Counted from the first letter of the stretch, positions 23,595-32,750 are shown. The stretch is DNA of 64,000 bases from Candidatus Saccharimonadales bacterium (GCA_035697325.1 DASSDB010000002.1:217232-281231); one strand, 5' to 3'. A program made the numbers and translations. The notes: generated by a model not told the origin, from the letters alone.

Positions 23595-23911
23595 TACTTC
23601 TCCTTCTTCTTGGCCACCTGGATCATGTAGATCGCGATGGTCTCACCGTGGACCCTGTACACGACATTGACGCTGCCGACCACCTCGTCTTCGTAGCTCG
23701 GCAGCACGAGGCATCCGGCATAGTACTCGCTTTTGGTGACGATCGTACCCATGTCGTGCGGGTCGAGCTGGTTGTTCTCGAGGTAGTCGAGAAGCCGGTC
23801 GCAGAATTCGTCCCGCGCCTCCTTACCACTCCCCTTGGCCTCGAGAGTCTCGAGCCCTCGGCCAATAGCCGGTTCGTCGATGAATTGCGCTACGTAACGA
23901 ATGTCACTCAC
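23594..23911 (-). CDS. GC-rich orphan gene 9, unknown
   Basis: A protein of 105 residues starting at GTG 23911, chosen because GGAGGT lies 9 bases upstream. It is acidic with a basic end (VAKKKEK), and the core VVGSVNVVYRVHGETIAIYMI is probably a beta-hairpin. It is the first gene of a two-gene minus unit with orphan gene 8, divergent from orphan gene 10. The shared region 23912-24039 is AT-rich and holds both promoters. Confidence 0.65.
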   Translation of the reverse strand: MSDIRYVAQFIDEPAIGRGLETLEAKGSGKEARDEFCDRLLDYLENNQLDPHDMGTIVTKSEYYAGCLVLPSYEDEVVGSVNVVYRVHGETIAIYMIQVAKKKEK

Positions 23912-24039
23912 GAAAGAAGAACCTCCAATCAATCCGACGACTACAACATTATAGTTTTAACATGGTATGTTGTATTGGTCAAGTTAGCTATGCTATGATG
24001 ACGATGCTACTTTTTGTACTGCTACGATGAGGAGAAATC

Positions 24040-24573
24040 GTGAACAGGGAAATCGGGTTTGAAGAATTCAAGGAGCGGGCCAAAGCCAGAGATTTCAACC
24101 CCCGCAACGTGACGGTGATGTGGAAATGGCTCGCGGAACACCGGGGAGGCTACGAGCTGCGAGATTACGTCCTGACAGACTGCACGATCCCTCTGGAGAC
24201 CATTCTGAGTTTTACTCCGTCTATGGCGGAAGGCGCCAAAGGGGTAAGCCTGGTTTTGCTTAAGGTATACAGGTTTGTCTATCAGAGTCTGCTGGACGAC
24301 CCTTCACCTCTCCCCGATCATGACGAAGAGGTAACCCGGGAGAATCTGAGGAAGTTCGCACCCGACGTGCACCCCGGAACGATTACATCAGCGTGGCATG
24401 AGTTTCGTCGAGCGATGAGTGGTTTGTCGGAGGAGCAGCCCCTTATCGAACAGCTCGAACTGTTTTGCGGACGCATGGAGGACAGGGACAACTGGCCTAT
24501 AGCGTTCAAGCCGGCGTATGACAAGCTGCTGCGTGACTGGCTGAAATCCCTCCAGTCGCAGCAAGGCAAGTAG
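24040..24573 (+). CDS. Orphan gene 10: protein with two Ala-Trp (AW) modules
   Basis: A protein of 177 residues starting with GTG after GAGGAG. Two segments follow the same pattern: FEEFKERAKARDFNPRNVTV then MW near the start, and TRENLRKFAPDVHPGTITS then AW near residue 115. The end ELFCGRMEDRDNWP...DKLLRDWL matches the end of the gene at 38271 (LETFCELMEDENNWP...DSLLRLWL). The module looks like helix-turn-helix, so nucleic-acid binding is possible but unproven. A conserved two-hairpin RNA element follows the stop. Confidence 0.75.
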   Translation: MNREIGFEEFKERAKARDFNPRNVTVMWKWLAEHRGGYELRDYVLTDCTIPLETILSFTPSMAEGAKGVSLVLLKVYRFVYQSLLDDPSPLPDHDEEVTRENLRKFAPDVHPGTITSAWHEFRRAMSGLSEEQPLIEQLELFCGRMEDRDNWPIAFKPAYDKLLRDWLKSLQSQQGK

Positions 24574-24583
24574 CAACGAAGAT

Positions 24584-24638
24584 CCGTGATCGGGCTCACT
24601 GCGAGAAGCCGACCAATACCAGCTACGGTAATGCTGGT
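24584..24638 (+). ncRNA. Two-hairpin RNA element, copy A
   Basis: Hairpin 1 pairs GATCGG with CCGACC (one mismatch) and, past a G/AAG internal loop, CTC with GAG. Hairpin 2 is ACCAGC/GCTGGT around TACGGTAAT and is followed by six T, so this copy probably also terminates transcription. Copies B and C (38104 and 38814) have the same shape with compensated base changes. Confidence 0.75.
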
Positions 24639-24676
24639 TTTTCCATGCCAAAAGTTTTATTTGCTATACTGTGGCT

Positions 24677-25540
24677 ATGAAGCCTGGTGGAACAAACAAA
24701 ACAATTCTCCAAAAAAATTTCTTCTCTACGGAATTGTTACTTCCTCTTATTTTGTTATCTTTAGCAAGTTATGGAGTGGTCCAATTGACGCCGCTGCTTA
24801 CTCACAATACTGGGGCGACCCAGCCCGCTACGTGGCAGCTTGTCATTGTAGGAGTAGGGATTATACTATTCAGTTCGCTTTTTCTTACCTATGCAGCTAA
24901 GCTTATCGGTCTCACGCGGGGGTGGTTGATATTGGGCGTGCTATTCAGCTCGTGTATGATAATCACGAAATTCATCCTTATTCCAGAAGCGCTTTACTCT
25001 CAAGTTTTTACTCTTAAACCCGGTGGATTTGATCCAAACAGTACGGGTGGGTATTTTACTATAGCAATCGTGTTATTTATTGTGTATGCCGCTATACTTA
25101 TGTCTACATATAGCTATCACCGTAAAAGAGTAGCGGCTGTGCTTGAGAATAAAGAGCTCATGATGGAAGAGCCAAAGAGCATGGCCATGGTAACTATACT
25201 TATTCTCCTGGGTCTTATTGCAGTGCTGGCATCGGGAGCTGGTGCTATTTTGCTATTTCCATTGTTCTTCCTTGGTGGGCCGGTGGATTATGTGAATTAT
25301 GCACTGGCGGGTGGAGGGATTGTTTTGGTCTTGATGACGGTAATGACGATCGTACTTTCATTAAAATATCTCCAGCATGCCTCAAACAAAGCTATCGAGG
25401 CAAAAGATGCGACTATTTTGGCGGTTACCTTTTGGATCGGCTTGTCGCTTATTTTGGTGTATCACGTACTATGGGTGATATTTATGGGCGTTCTTCTTGC
25501 CCTGTGGCCATTTAAAACGATCTCGCCAAGCGGAAAATGA
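24677..25540 (+). CDS. Polytopic membrane protein of the prenyl-lipid operon
   Basis: A protein of 287 residues from ATG 24677; TATACT ends 6 bases before it, so the operon mRNA is probably leaderless. About seven transmembrane helices are visible, with a charged loop near residues 155-175 (HRKRVAAVLENKELMMEEPK). Its stop overlaps the UbiA start by ATGA. It has no recognised family; as first gene of the operon it may transport or bind the lipid substrate. Confidence 0.7.
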   Translation: MKPGGTNKTILQKNFFSTELLLPLILLSLASYGVVQLTPLLTHNTGATQPATWQLVIVGVGIILFSSLFLTYAAKLIGLTRGWLILGVLFSSCMIITKFILIPEALYSQVFTLKPGGFDPNSTGGYFTIAIVLFIVYAAILMSTYSYHRKRVAAVLENKELMMEEPKSMAMVTILILLGLIAVLASGAGAILLFPLFFLGGPVDYVNYALAGGGIVLVLMTVMTIVLSLKYLQHASNKAIEAKDATILAVTFWIGLSLILVYHVLWVIFMGVLLALWPFKTISPSGK

Positions 25541-26526
25541 GGTATCTTCGCCTTCTTTTTCATATGATCCGCTATAAGTCGGCACTTGTTTTGGTGTTGT
25601 TTATGACACTAAGCTCGCTGATACACGATCCGGTGATCTCCCATGTTTTCAAATGGCAGACGCTTATTATGGCTGTGGCTTTGGTGTTGGTGTACGCGTG
25701 CGCTACTTGTATTAACGATCTTGCAGATTGGAAAATAGATAGGGTTAATTTGAAGGGTCATGCTGATCGACCGCTAGTAACCGGCGAGGGAAGCAGAAAA
25801 GATTTAATCATTCTTGGCATTATTGCGGCGATGGTTGCGATAAGCTTGGCACTCCTGATTAACCCCATTGCGGTGATAGTCGTATTACTGGGATTGGTGC
25901 TTAATGCAGCGTATTCTCTTCGTCCTCTACGGATATCACATCGCCCTATCCTTACGCCGTTTTATTTGGCGCTTTGTTATGTTCTTGTTGCGTATCTTGC
26001 CGGATTTGCAGTTGTATTTGCGGCAGAATTACAGTTTAATTGGCTGTACTTGAGCGCGTTTTATTTTCTCTTTTTGGCGCGCATTAGCCTTAAAGATTTT
26101 CGAGACAGAAAAGGCGATGCGCTAGCTGGAAAACCTACCTTAATCTTAAAGTATGGAAAAACGGCAGTATGCATGTTGAGCAGTACAGCTGTCGCTGTAG
26201 GAAGTATCCTTTTAATGATGGCGGTGAATAGGCCTTATTTACAGGTGGTAGTTGGAGGCTTTGCAGTGTGCCTTCTGGTCATTGAGTATAGATTGTATAG
26301 ATCACGGAGCGAGCTTCACGAACTACTCTCTGTGGGATATAGCGCGAGGGTGGGAAATGGGATATCTTTTGCACTTCTTGGTACGCTAGTGTTAGAGGCA
26401 AGCGGTGCAGCGACATCGGATATAGTCATTTTTTATGCCAGTTTGGTATTGCTTTATGCCTGGATGGTTTGGGATTATGTGAAGCATCCGGAGTCATTTT
26501 ACTTTGGTAAAAAGAAAGTCGTATGA
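25537..26526 (+). CDS. UbiA-family prenyltransferase
   Basis: A protein of 329 residues with about eight helices. The first Asp-rich motif is NDLADWKIDRVNLKGHADRP (about 62-81), matching the NDxxDxxxD signature that binds Mg-prenyl diphosphate. The second is KDFRDRKGD (about 186-194). UbiA enzymes transfer a prenyl chain to an aromatic or other acceptor in the membrane. The start and stop overlap neighbours by ATGA, so the four genes from 24677 to 27697 are one coupled unit. Confidence 0.88.
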   Translation: MRYLRLLFHMIRYKSALVLVLFMTLSSLIHDPVISHVFKWQTLIMAVALVLVYACATCINDLADWKIDRVNLKGHADRPLVTGEGSRKDLIILGIIAAMVAISLALLINPIAVIVVLLGLVLNAAYSLRPLRISHRPILTPFYLALCYVLVAYLAGFAVVFAAELQFNWLYLSAFYFLFLARISLKDFRDRKGDALAGKPTLILKYGKTAVCMLSSTAVAVGSILLMMAVNRPYLQVVVGGFAVCLLVIEYRLYRSRSELHELLSVGYSARVGNGISFALLGTLVLEASGAATSDIVIFYASLVLLYAWMVWDYVKHPESFYFGKKKVV

Positions 26527-27092
26527 GCGAGAAAGAATTCTTAGTTATTATAGGCCCTTCAGGCGTAGGAAAGACGAGTGCCGTCAAGGCTCTGAGCAGA
26601 CGGAAGGTTCTTCACCCTATTCCCTCTTGGACAACACGCTCTTTGCGACCTGGCGAAGAGGATGAGCGAGTTGACCATATCTTTGTTAGCGAAGAAGAAT
26701 TCGAGCGTCGTAGCAAGGCAGGTTTTTTCTTGGAAGAAGTACGAATGTTCGGATTGCCTTACAGGTACGGTCTGCCCAAAATTGAATTTAAGTCAGATAC
26801 GGTTGTTCCTGTTTTGTTACTTCGAGCGTCGCTCGTCTCCCTTCTTCGAAAACACTATAGTAATTACCGTATCTATCAGATTGAAGATAGTTTTGAGCGC
26901 GTAGCCAAGCGGCTTCGGCGGCGCGAAGAACAGGGCGAGGAACAGGGCGAACGGCTGGTAATGTATAAAAAGGAAATAGCCTTGGGAAGAAGTGTTGCCG
27001 ACAGGATAATAGAAAATAAGGAGGATCTTGAGGGGCTTAGTGCGAAAATCGAAGAGTACGTTCGGCAGGACTTTAAGGAGATCGTTACGTGA
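26523..27092 (+). CDS. P-loop kinase, guanylate-kinase-like
   Basis: A protein of 189 residues with the Walker A motif GPSGVGKTS at about residues 10-18, followed by SWTTRSLRPGE, which resembles the GMP-binding block of guanylate kinases. The second half diverges and contains RRREEQGEEQGER. A separate guanylate-kinase-like gene lies at 51637. Its place between UbiA and a polyprenol-kinase-like gene suggests a phosphate acceptor in lipid metabolism, for instance prenyl phosphate; this is inference. Confidence 0.75.
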   Translation: MSEKEFLVIIGPSGVGKTSAVKALSRRKVLHPIPSWTTRSLRPGEEDERVDHIFVSEEEFERRSKAGFFLEEVRMFGLPYRYGLPKIEFKSDTVVPVLLLRASLVSLLRKHYSNYRIYQIEDSFERVAKRLRRREEQGEEQGERLVMYKKEIALGRSVADRIIENKEDLEGLSAKIEEYVRQDFKEIVT

Positions 27093-27697
27093 TTGTCTTC
27101 CTCATTACGGCCTTTTATTTTCTGACACTCTTTATTGGGATTGAGTACATAGCGAGAAAGACTGCCGTCGTGACCGAGGTATCTCGTAAGTTAGCTCACA
27201 TACTCGCTGGCATCAGCGCAGCTTTTCTGCCGCTCGTGCTGCCATATCCCTCGATAGCCTTATTGGCCGGTGTATTTTTAATCGTGATGATGATTTCTCG
27301 GAAGTTGCACGTGTTTACCTCTATTCATGATGTGACACGCCGTAGCTATGGTGAACTGTTTTTTCCGATTGTGATTGGAGGCATGGCGTTAATTTTTCCT
27401 CAGAATATCCTTTATATGTATGGTGTCTTGGTGATGGCTTTAGCGGACGGATTAGCGGGATTGCTCGGCACTTTTTATGGCCGCGCGACATATAGTTTGG
27501 GAAGAGCACAGAAAAGTTATTTGGGAAGTGGAGTATTTTTTCTCGTTTGTGTGGGTATTGGTTGGGTGATGACGCCGCAAGAGAGTGTAATTATAATTGC
27601 GATTATTTTGACATGTGTAGAGGCGGTAAGCTCAAAGGGGTTGGATAATCTGCTTCTGCCGCCTATAGCAGCGATCCTTATGGCAGCTCTGGGGTAG
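27089..27697 (+). CDS. Phytol/dolichol kinase-like membrane protein
   Basis: A protein of 202 residues with about six helices. It carries the CTP-dependent polyprenol kinase signs: RKLAHILAGISAAF near residue 32, ADGLAGLLGTFYGR at about 113-126, and KSYLGSGVFF at about 136-145. Members phosphorylate phytol, dolichol or diacylglycerol using CTP. Gene overlap with the kinase and UbiA genes supports a joint pathway. Phosphatidate cytidylyltransferase is the nearest alternative. Confidence 0.8.
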   Translation: MIVFLITAFYFLTLFIGIEYIARKTAVVTEVSRKLAHILAGISAAFLPLVLPYPSIALLAGVFLIVMMISRKLHVFTSIHDVTRRSYGELFFPIVIGGMALIFPQNILYMYGVLVMALADGLAGLLGTFYGRATYSLGRAQKSYLGSGVFFLVCVGIGWVMTPQESVIIIAIILTCVEAVSSKGLDNLLLPPIAAILMAALG

Positions 27698-27782
27698 CTG
27701 CTATTGCATTTATTTATTATTTGTTTTATTATATCGATTAGCTCCCTCGTGGAGACACCTAACACCTGAAGGGGTGACTATA

Positions 27783-28184
27783 GTGTTTGAGCTCAGTGGC
27801 TCGTTCGATTCACTGGACCCGGAGAAGCGGCGCAAGCTCGCGGATTACCTGGAGGTGCGCAACGAGTACCTCGAGATGACGATCAAGCTCAACGAGCTGC
27901 GCATCCGGACGCTCGTGGAACCGACGGCCGCCAACCAGGACGCCGTGAACAACTACGCCTCCGCGGTGCTCGCACCGATGCGTGCGAAACACAACGAACT
28001 GGCGTCGAACCTGGTGAGAGACGCGGTCAACGTGGAGAGCCTCAAGGGCATGCTTCCCATGCTGGCCATGGCGCTCACCAGCTCGATCGACGTGCCGCTC
28101 CTGCTGACGACGCTCAACGTCGATCCCGACATGATCGAGAAGATCGTCGGCGAGGCGTCGTCCTTCTTCAAGAGGGGCATGTGA
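27783..28184 (+). CDS. GC-rich orphan gene 11, unknown
   Basis: A protein of 133 residues. GTG 27783 is preferred because GAAGGGG lies about 7 bases before it; GTG 27774 is the alternative. The codons are almost all C/G-ending, an extreme contrast with the AT-rich gene before it. The protein is helical and acidic, with LEVRNEYLEMTIKLNELRIR as a likely coiled coil and a hydrophobic stretch near residues 85-105. It has its own AT-rich promoter and hairpin terminator. Confidence 0.7.
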   Translation: MFELSGSFDSLDPEKRRKLADYLEVRNEYLEMTIKLNELRIRTLVEPTAANQDAVNNYASAVLAPMRAKHNELASNLVRDAVNVESLKGMLPMLAMALTSSIDVPLLLTTLNVDPDMIEKIVGEASSFFKRGM

Positions 28185-28194
28185 CCTTCTGAAG

Positions 28195-28233
28195 ACCAGA
28201 GGGGCGGAGAGTTATACTTTTCGCCCCTCTGGT
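28195..28233. terminator. 12-bp hairpin terminator
   Basis: ACCAGAGGGGCG pairs perfectly with CGCCCCTCTGGT around a 15-base loop, 11 bases past the stop of orphan gene 11. No T-run follows. Confidence 0.7.
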
Positions 28234-28357
28234 AACCCGAAAATATGGCCTGCTTGAAATTGCGAGCCTATGAGTAGGGCTTTTTTCATGTCCAATAACG
28301 GCATACTCTTTCTACGCTTCTTTCGGGAATAGTGCCGTAATCTGTTAGAATGGTGAA

Positions 28358-29653
28358 ATGAAACATTTTTATCAGGTCCTCTTTAATACACTTATCGCCA
28401 ATGTTACAACCAGTTATCTTTGGTTTGCATTGACGTTTTGGGTATACCTTGAGACTAAGTCAGTCCTAGCTACGGGTATTATCGGCGGTGCATATATGCT
28501 CTTAATAGCAATTTTCAGTATTATCTTTGGTACGATCGTCGACCACAATAAAAAGAAGCGTGTTATGGCATTTTCGTCGATCTTTACGCTCGTGTGCTTT
28601 GTGATCGCCAGCCTGGTATATCTCTATTTCGACAAGAGTCAGCTACTCGATTGGACCGGGCCGGTCTTTTGGTTATTCACGATGATTATCCTCATTGGTG
28701 GCGTGATTGAAAATATGCGCAACATCGCACTTAGCACGGTAGTGACGCTGTTGGTACCAAAGGACGATCACGATAAAGCCAACGGCATGGTCGGAACAGT
28801 ACAAGGCGTTGCCTTTATGGTAACAAGCGTCTTTTCGGGACTTTCCATCGGTTTTTTGGGCATGGGGTGGACATTGGGAATCGCTATTTTTCTTACGGCC
28901 GTCGCGGCAATTCACATTCTATTCGTAAAGATCCCTGAGAAAGAAATCGTGCATGACCCGGAACTAGAAAATAAAAAGATTGACTTAAAGGGGAGTATCG
29001 CGGCAATCCGCGCCGTACCTGGCCTTGCCTGGCTTATCGTATTCTCGACATTCAATAACCTGGTAGGCGGTGTGTTTATGGCTCTTATGGATCCATACGG
29101 ACTCACACTCTTCCCAGTAGAGATATGGGGCGTCGTGTTGGGAGTGACGAGTATCGGCTTTATCATTGGTGGGACGGTTGTTGCCAAAAAGGGTCTTGGT
29201 AAGAACCCACTAAGAACAATGCTTCTTGTAAATATAGGAGTAGCGATATTAGGCGGTTTGTTTACTATTCGTGAATGGTGGTTGTTGTATGGGGTGGGTA
29301 TACTCCTTTTCATGTGCCTCATGCCTATTGCAGAGGCGGCAGAGCAGACCATCATTCAGCGCGTCGTTCCTTTGAAGCGTCAAGGCCGAGTGTTTGGCTT
29401 GGCACAGGCTATCGAGTCGGCAAGTTCGCCTATCACCGCTTTTATCGTGGCACCAATAGCTCAATTTGCTATCATTCCCTACATGCAGTCGTTGCAGGGG
29501 AAGCAGACGCTTGGCTGGCTGCTTGGGGATGGTCAGGCTCGAGGTATTGCACTGGTATTTGTTGTGGCAAGCCTTCTTATGCTTGTTGTTGTGCTATTTG
29601 CTTTTAGAACTCAAGCGTATCGGCGATTATCGGAGTTTTACCAGAAGGCATAA
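28358..29653 (+). CDS. MFS transporter
   Basis: A protein of 431 residues with twelve predicted helices and the loop 2-3 region GTIVDHNKKKRVMAFSS, like the MFS motif A. The family includes drug and macrolide exporters of the MefA type, which this resembles in layout. TAGAAT lies 6 bases before the ATG, so the mRNA is probably leaderless. The substrate is unknown. Confidence 0.85.
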   Translation: MKHFYQVLFNTLIANVTTSYLWFALTFWVYLETKSVLATGIIGGAYMLLIAIFSIIFGTIVDHNKKKRVMAFSSIFTLVCFVIASLVYLYFDKSQLLDWTGPVFWLFTMIILIGGVIENMRNIALSTVVTLLVPKDDHDKANGMVGTVQGVAFMVTSVFSGLSIGFLGMGWTLGIAIFLTAVAAIHILFVKIPEKEIVHDPELENKKIDLKGSIAAIRAVPGLAWLIVFSTFNNLVGGVFMALMDPYGLTLFPVEIWGVVLGVTSIGFIIGGTVVAKKGLGKNPLRTMLLVNIGVAILGGLFTIREWWLLYGVGILLFMCLMPIAEAAEQTIIQRVVPLKRQGRVFGLAQAIESASSPITAFIVAPIAQFAIIPYMQSLQGKQTLGWLLGDGQARGIALVFVVASLLMLVVVLFAFRTQAYRRLSEFYQKA

Positions 29654-29703
29654 ACTCTTAGCCCTCCGCGAAATATATTCGCTTCTTTCTTCGTATAAAG
29701 GGT

Positions 29704-30225
29704 ATGATAGATGAAAATAAATGCATCTCGGCGATCATAAAAGGAGATGCTAACCAATACAGAATACTTGTTGAGCGGTATCAAACGGGTCTCATTATTC
29801 ACTGCGAAAATCTTTTAAAAGATCGCGAGGATGGTGAAGATGTCGCCCAGGAGGCATTTATAAAAGCCTACAATAATCTGGCGGCATTTTCCAAGGATAA
29901 GGCTAGATTCTCAACGTGGCTGTATAGAATAGCAACGAATCTTTGTATCGATCATTTGCGCAAAAACAAGCGGAAAGTACATATTGAGAATGTGGAGGAG
30001 TATGTTGACACCATCCAGCTACGGGCGCTTGAGCAAAACGACGTCGTGGCAATCCGCCAAGCGGTCGAAACACTTGAGCCACCGCTCTATTCACAAATAA
30101 TAAAGGCTTATTTTTGGGAAGGTAAAAGTTACAAAGAAATCGCTGAATTGCACAATACATCTATAAATACGGTGGGAACCTGGATAAGCCGGGCAAAAGC
30201 TCAGTTGAAGGAGAAGCTTGTATGA
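29704..30225 (+). CDS. ECF-type RNA polymerase sigma factor
   Basis: A protein of 173 residues. Region 2 shows DVAQEAFIKAYNNLAAF and FSTWLYRIATNLCIDHLRKNKR; region 4 shows SYKEIAELHNTSINTVGTWISRAKAQLKEKL. It should direct transcription of a small envelope-stress regulon. The stop overlaps the start of the membrane partner gene by ATGA, the usual arrangement of an ECF sigma with its anti-sigma. Confidence 0.93.
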   Translation: MIDENKCISAIIKGDANQYRILVERYQTGLIIHCENLLKDREDGEDVAQEAFIKAYNNLAAFSKDKARFSTWLYRIATNLCIDHLRKNKRKVHIENVEEYVDTIQLRALEQNDVVAIRQAVETLEPPLYSQIIKAYFWEGKSYKEIAELHNTSINTVGTWISRAKAQLKEKLV

Positions 30226-31484
30226 AAACTATAATAGATACCTATATTGCTGCGGCTCGTCCCGATGACAGCCAAAATGCTAATGTATTATTTACCGACA
30301 GGGTAATGACCAGCATTACCTCCAGCGAAATATTTTCTTCCGCAATTCGTAAAACGAGTGTTACTAAAAAGGAGACACTGTTTATGAAATTACGTCACTT
30401 ACCAAAAATAGCGATTATTGCCATTGCTATTGGCGCGCTGCTTTTTGTTACAGGAACGACTTATGCTGTAGTGCAAACGATTTCAAATCTTTCACATGTG
30501 AAAGTTGATGAATCAAGCACCAACGAATTTGGTCGAAAACAGCTCAGCGTCAAATTTAATAGCTGTGATGAACAAAAGAAAGAAGGAACGACGTACGAAT
30601 TGAAACGAGGAAGTAACCTCTCGGCTGAAGATGGTGCGAAGGTTTTGCAAGCTAAGTGTGATATGGACACGCTGACTTCGTGGATTCAAAACGATGCTCA
30701 ATCGGTAGAAAAGATGGGCAACTTTGCCCGAACATACACGCGACTTATGCCGGGGCTTAATACCGCAGATATAGTAAAAGAAATCAAAGGGAATACACTC
30801 GTGCTTGAACATCGTGGCGAGCGACTGCTTGCTGAGGATGCTCGCGTGGTGGAAGAAAACAAGGTCATTCCACGGGACACTTTGAAAGTCGGTGACGCGA
30901 TTGTCTATTTTGTCCCTGCTACTTTTGGAGATATGGGAGTTGCGCAAGAGTCTAAGGACGCAAGCGGAGTAGTTATCTTTAAACTGCCACTGCCGGCGCA
31001 GTATTACAGCCTGGAGTATCAGTCGTATGTGAACGTTCGTGCCGCATGCGATGGTAATCCTGAGCGCACATGTTTGAAAAGCAATGGTATTAACCATACG
31101 ACACTTGTAGTGACGTATGGTGGAGGGCTACCATCTATGTCAGATCCACGAACGCCACGTGAAATTCAAGGACGAGTAGTCAGTTATGATGCAAACTTAA
31201 TAAAGTTAGATGTAGGCAAGGGTGTCATTTACACTATTCAAACTCCAAGGAGTATTATTGACCAATACAACCAAAACAAAGTATATACCCTCGCAGGTTT
31301 TGATAACATTTACGCCAACACAAGTCCGGAAGATTTGAAGATAAAACTAGGTGACAGTTTAAGTATTGGCTATCTCGAGTCAGCTAATGAATTTTCTTCA
31401 ACCATTGCATGGAATCAGGTTAGCGGCATAAGTCTGATGGTGGAACGGACGCCTAAGAACTTGGATGTCCTCCAAAAATACTAA
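30222..31484 (+). CDS. Membrane partner of the ECF sigma factor, putative anti-sigma factor
   Basis: A protein of 420 residues. A cytoplasmic N-terminal part of about 65 residues precedes one transmembrane helix (about 66-85), and a large outer domain of about 330 residues follows, with Cys near 115, 145, 277 and 286. Topology and coupling to the sigma gene suggest an anti-sigma factor, but the usual zinc HxxxCxxC motif is absent. The last 4 bases overlap the convergent YggT-like gene. Confidence 0.7.
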   Translation: MKTIIDTYIAAARPDDSQNANVLFTDRVMTSITSSEIFSSAIRKTSVTKKETLFMKLRHLPKIAIIAIAIGALLFVTGTTYAVVQTISNLSHVKVDESSTNEFGRKQLSVKFNSCDEQKKEGTTYELKRGSNLSAEDGAKVLQAKCDMDTLTSWIQNDAQSVEKMGNFARTYTRLMPGLNTADIVKEIKGNTLVLEHRGERLLAEDARVVEENKVIPRDTLKVGDAIVYFVPATFGDMGVAQESKDASGVVIFKLPLPAQYYSLEYQSYVNVRAACDGNPERTCLKSNGINHTTLVVTYGGGLPSMSDPRTPREIQGRVVSYDANLIKLDVGKGVIYTIQTPRSIIDQYNQNKVYTLAGFDNIYANTSPEDLKIKLGDSLSIGYLESANEFSSTIAWNQVSGISLMVERTPKNLDVLQKY

Positions 31485-31879
31485 GCTTCGTCTTGTGGTC
31501 GGCTGAGGGTTGCTAGTTTGGCGATACCCCAGCCGATCAGGGCGTACACTACAATGGCAACAACAGTACTTACCTCAAAAGTAAACTGGCCATATGTAGG
31601 TTGGTAATTGAAAATGCCAAAGAATGGCGCTGCGAAAATACCACTGAGTGAGTAAACAAAACTAACGAAAGCTGCCGTATCGTTGGCTGCCAATAGTAAG
31701 AGCACGAGGCGGAGCGCCAGAAGCGCGATAATAATACCGGTAATATACCACACCACTCGGCGGAAAATGATCGCACCTGGTGTCGTCGTCGTTTTTTTGA
31801 CCGTTTCACGTTGCACATCGGTGTTGCCTACGCGTTCGTTTGTCTCTCGTACCTCGGTTGTTTGCTTGTCTTCTTGCAT
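31481..31879 (-). CDS. YggT-like membrane protein
   Basis: A protein of 132 residues with a perfect TAAGGAGG site before the ATG. A polar, Thr-rich N-terminus of about 35 residues precedes helices at about 40-65 and 98-122. The segment LRLVLLLLAAN and the layout resemble the YggT family, thought to act in membrane or osmotic functions. The stop is convergent with, and overlaps, the anti-sigma-like gene. Confidence 0.75.
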   Translation of the reverse strand: MQEDKQTTEVRETNERVGNTDVQRETVKKTTTTPGAIIFRRVVWYITGIIIALLALRLVLLLLAANDTAAFVSFVYSLSGIFAAPFFGIFNYQPTYGQFTFEVSTVVAIVVYALIGWGIAKLATLSRPQDEA

Positions 31880-31992
31880 AACCCCTCCTTAATTAAGAGC
31901 TAACTCTATTGTAGCACCTTGCAAAAGGGTATATGGTGCTACAATAGCATTAAGCTTTGAGAGGCTAAAACAAAAACAACAAGGAGAGACAG

Positions 31993-32670
31993 ATGGCTCA
32001 GAATGTGCCACTTATTCAACACCCTAGCGGGATCGACCAGAAAATAGTAGATAAAGTGGTAAGCAGAAGAGAGAGACTATACGCTTTCCCTGTTCTTAAT
32101 CTCTCTAAAACGGCACTTGTCGTCATTGATCTTGATATGGGAACGGGAAGAGATGATGAGGTGCAAGTAGCGAGCATCTCTGAAAATATAAATAGCCTTG
32201 CGAGTGCACTGCGAAGTAGTGGAGGGCGGATGGCTTGGGTAACGACACCTATGGAGAAGGCAACCGATAATTTTCGGGCGGTATTTGGTGATGCGTTTGC
32301 CGACCTTCACGAGGCTAACGGAAAATCAGGCAAGTCCGATACTATTTGGCCCGAGCTGGAGTATCGGACTGATGATATTCGCGTAACAAAACGAGGTCAC
32401 AGTGCGTTTTTTCCAGGAAAGTCAGATTTGCATCAACGGTTGCAAGCTGAAGGAGTCGAATCGATTTTAATCGTTGGCGCTGTAACGAATGTATGCTGCG
32501 AAGCGTCCGCTCGCGATGCTGCCGAGCTACAATACAAAGTTACCCTTATTTCTGATGCCTTGATTGGCTGGTCGGAAGAGCAGAGCCAAGCAACCTTCGC
32601 TACTTTCTTTCGCTGTTATGGAGATGTAAGGCCTAGTGTGGAAATGGTGCAGCTCATTAAAGAAGGATAA
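31993..32670 (+). CDS. Isochorismatase-family cysteine hydrolase
   Basis: A protein of 225 residues with AAGGAG before the ATG. The catalytic triad is visible: Asp in LVVIDLDMG (about residue 40), Lys in RVTKRGHSAFF (about 133), and Cys in GAVTNVCCEASARDA (about 166). The cis-peptide motif AVTNVCC is typical. Enzymes of this family hydrolyse amides such as nicotinamide, N-carbamoyl compounds or isochorismate; the precise substrate cannot be read. Confidence 0.88.
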   Translation: MAQNVPLIQHPSGIDQKIVDKVVSRRERLYAFPVLNLSKTALVVIDLDMGTGRDDEVQVASISENINSLASALRSSGGRMAWVTTPMEKATDNFRAVFGDAFADLHEANGKSGKSDTIWPELEYRTDDIRVTKRGHSAFFPGKSDLHQRLQAEGVESILIVGAVTNVCCEASARDAAELQYKVTLISDALIGWSEEQSQATFATFFRCYGDVRPSVEMVQLIKEG

Positions 32671-32686
32671 TTTAGGACATATGAAA

Positions 32687-32710
32687 ACCCCCGCTATGAA
32701 AGCCGGGGGT
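32687..32710. terminator. Bidirectional hairpin terminator
   Basis: ACCCCC pairs with GGGGGT with CT/AG pairing and one bulge above. It is flanked by TTTTC on the minus strand and lies between the isochorismatase-like gene and orphan gene 12. Confidence 0.75.
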
Positions 32711-32750
32711 ACCTACTTCATTATGAGCCAATAGACCTCTCCAAAAAGGA

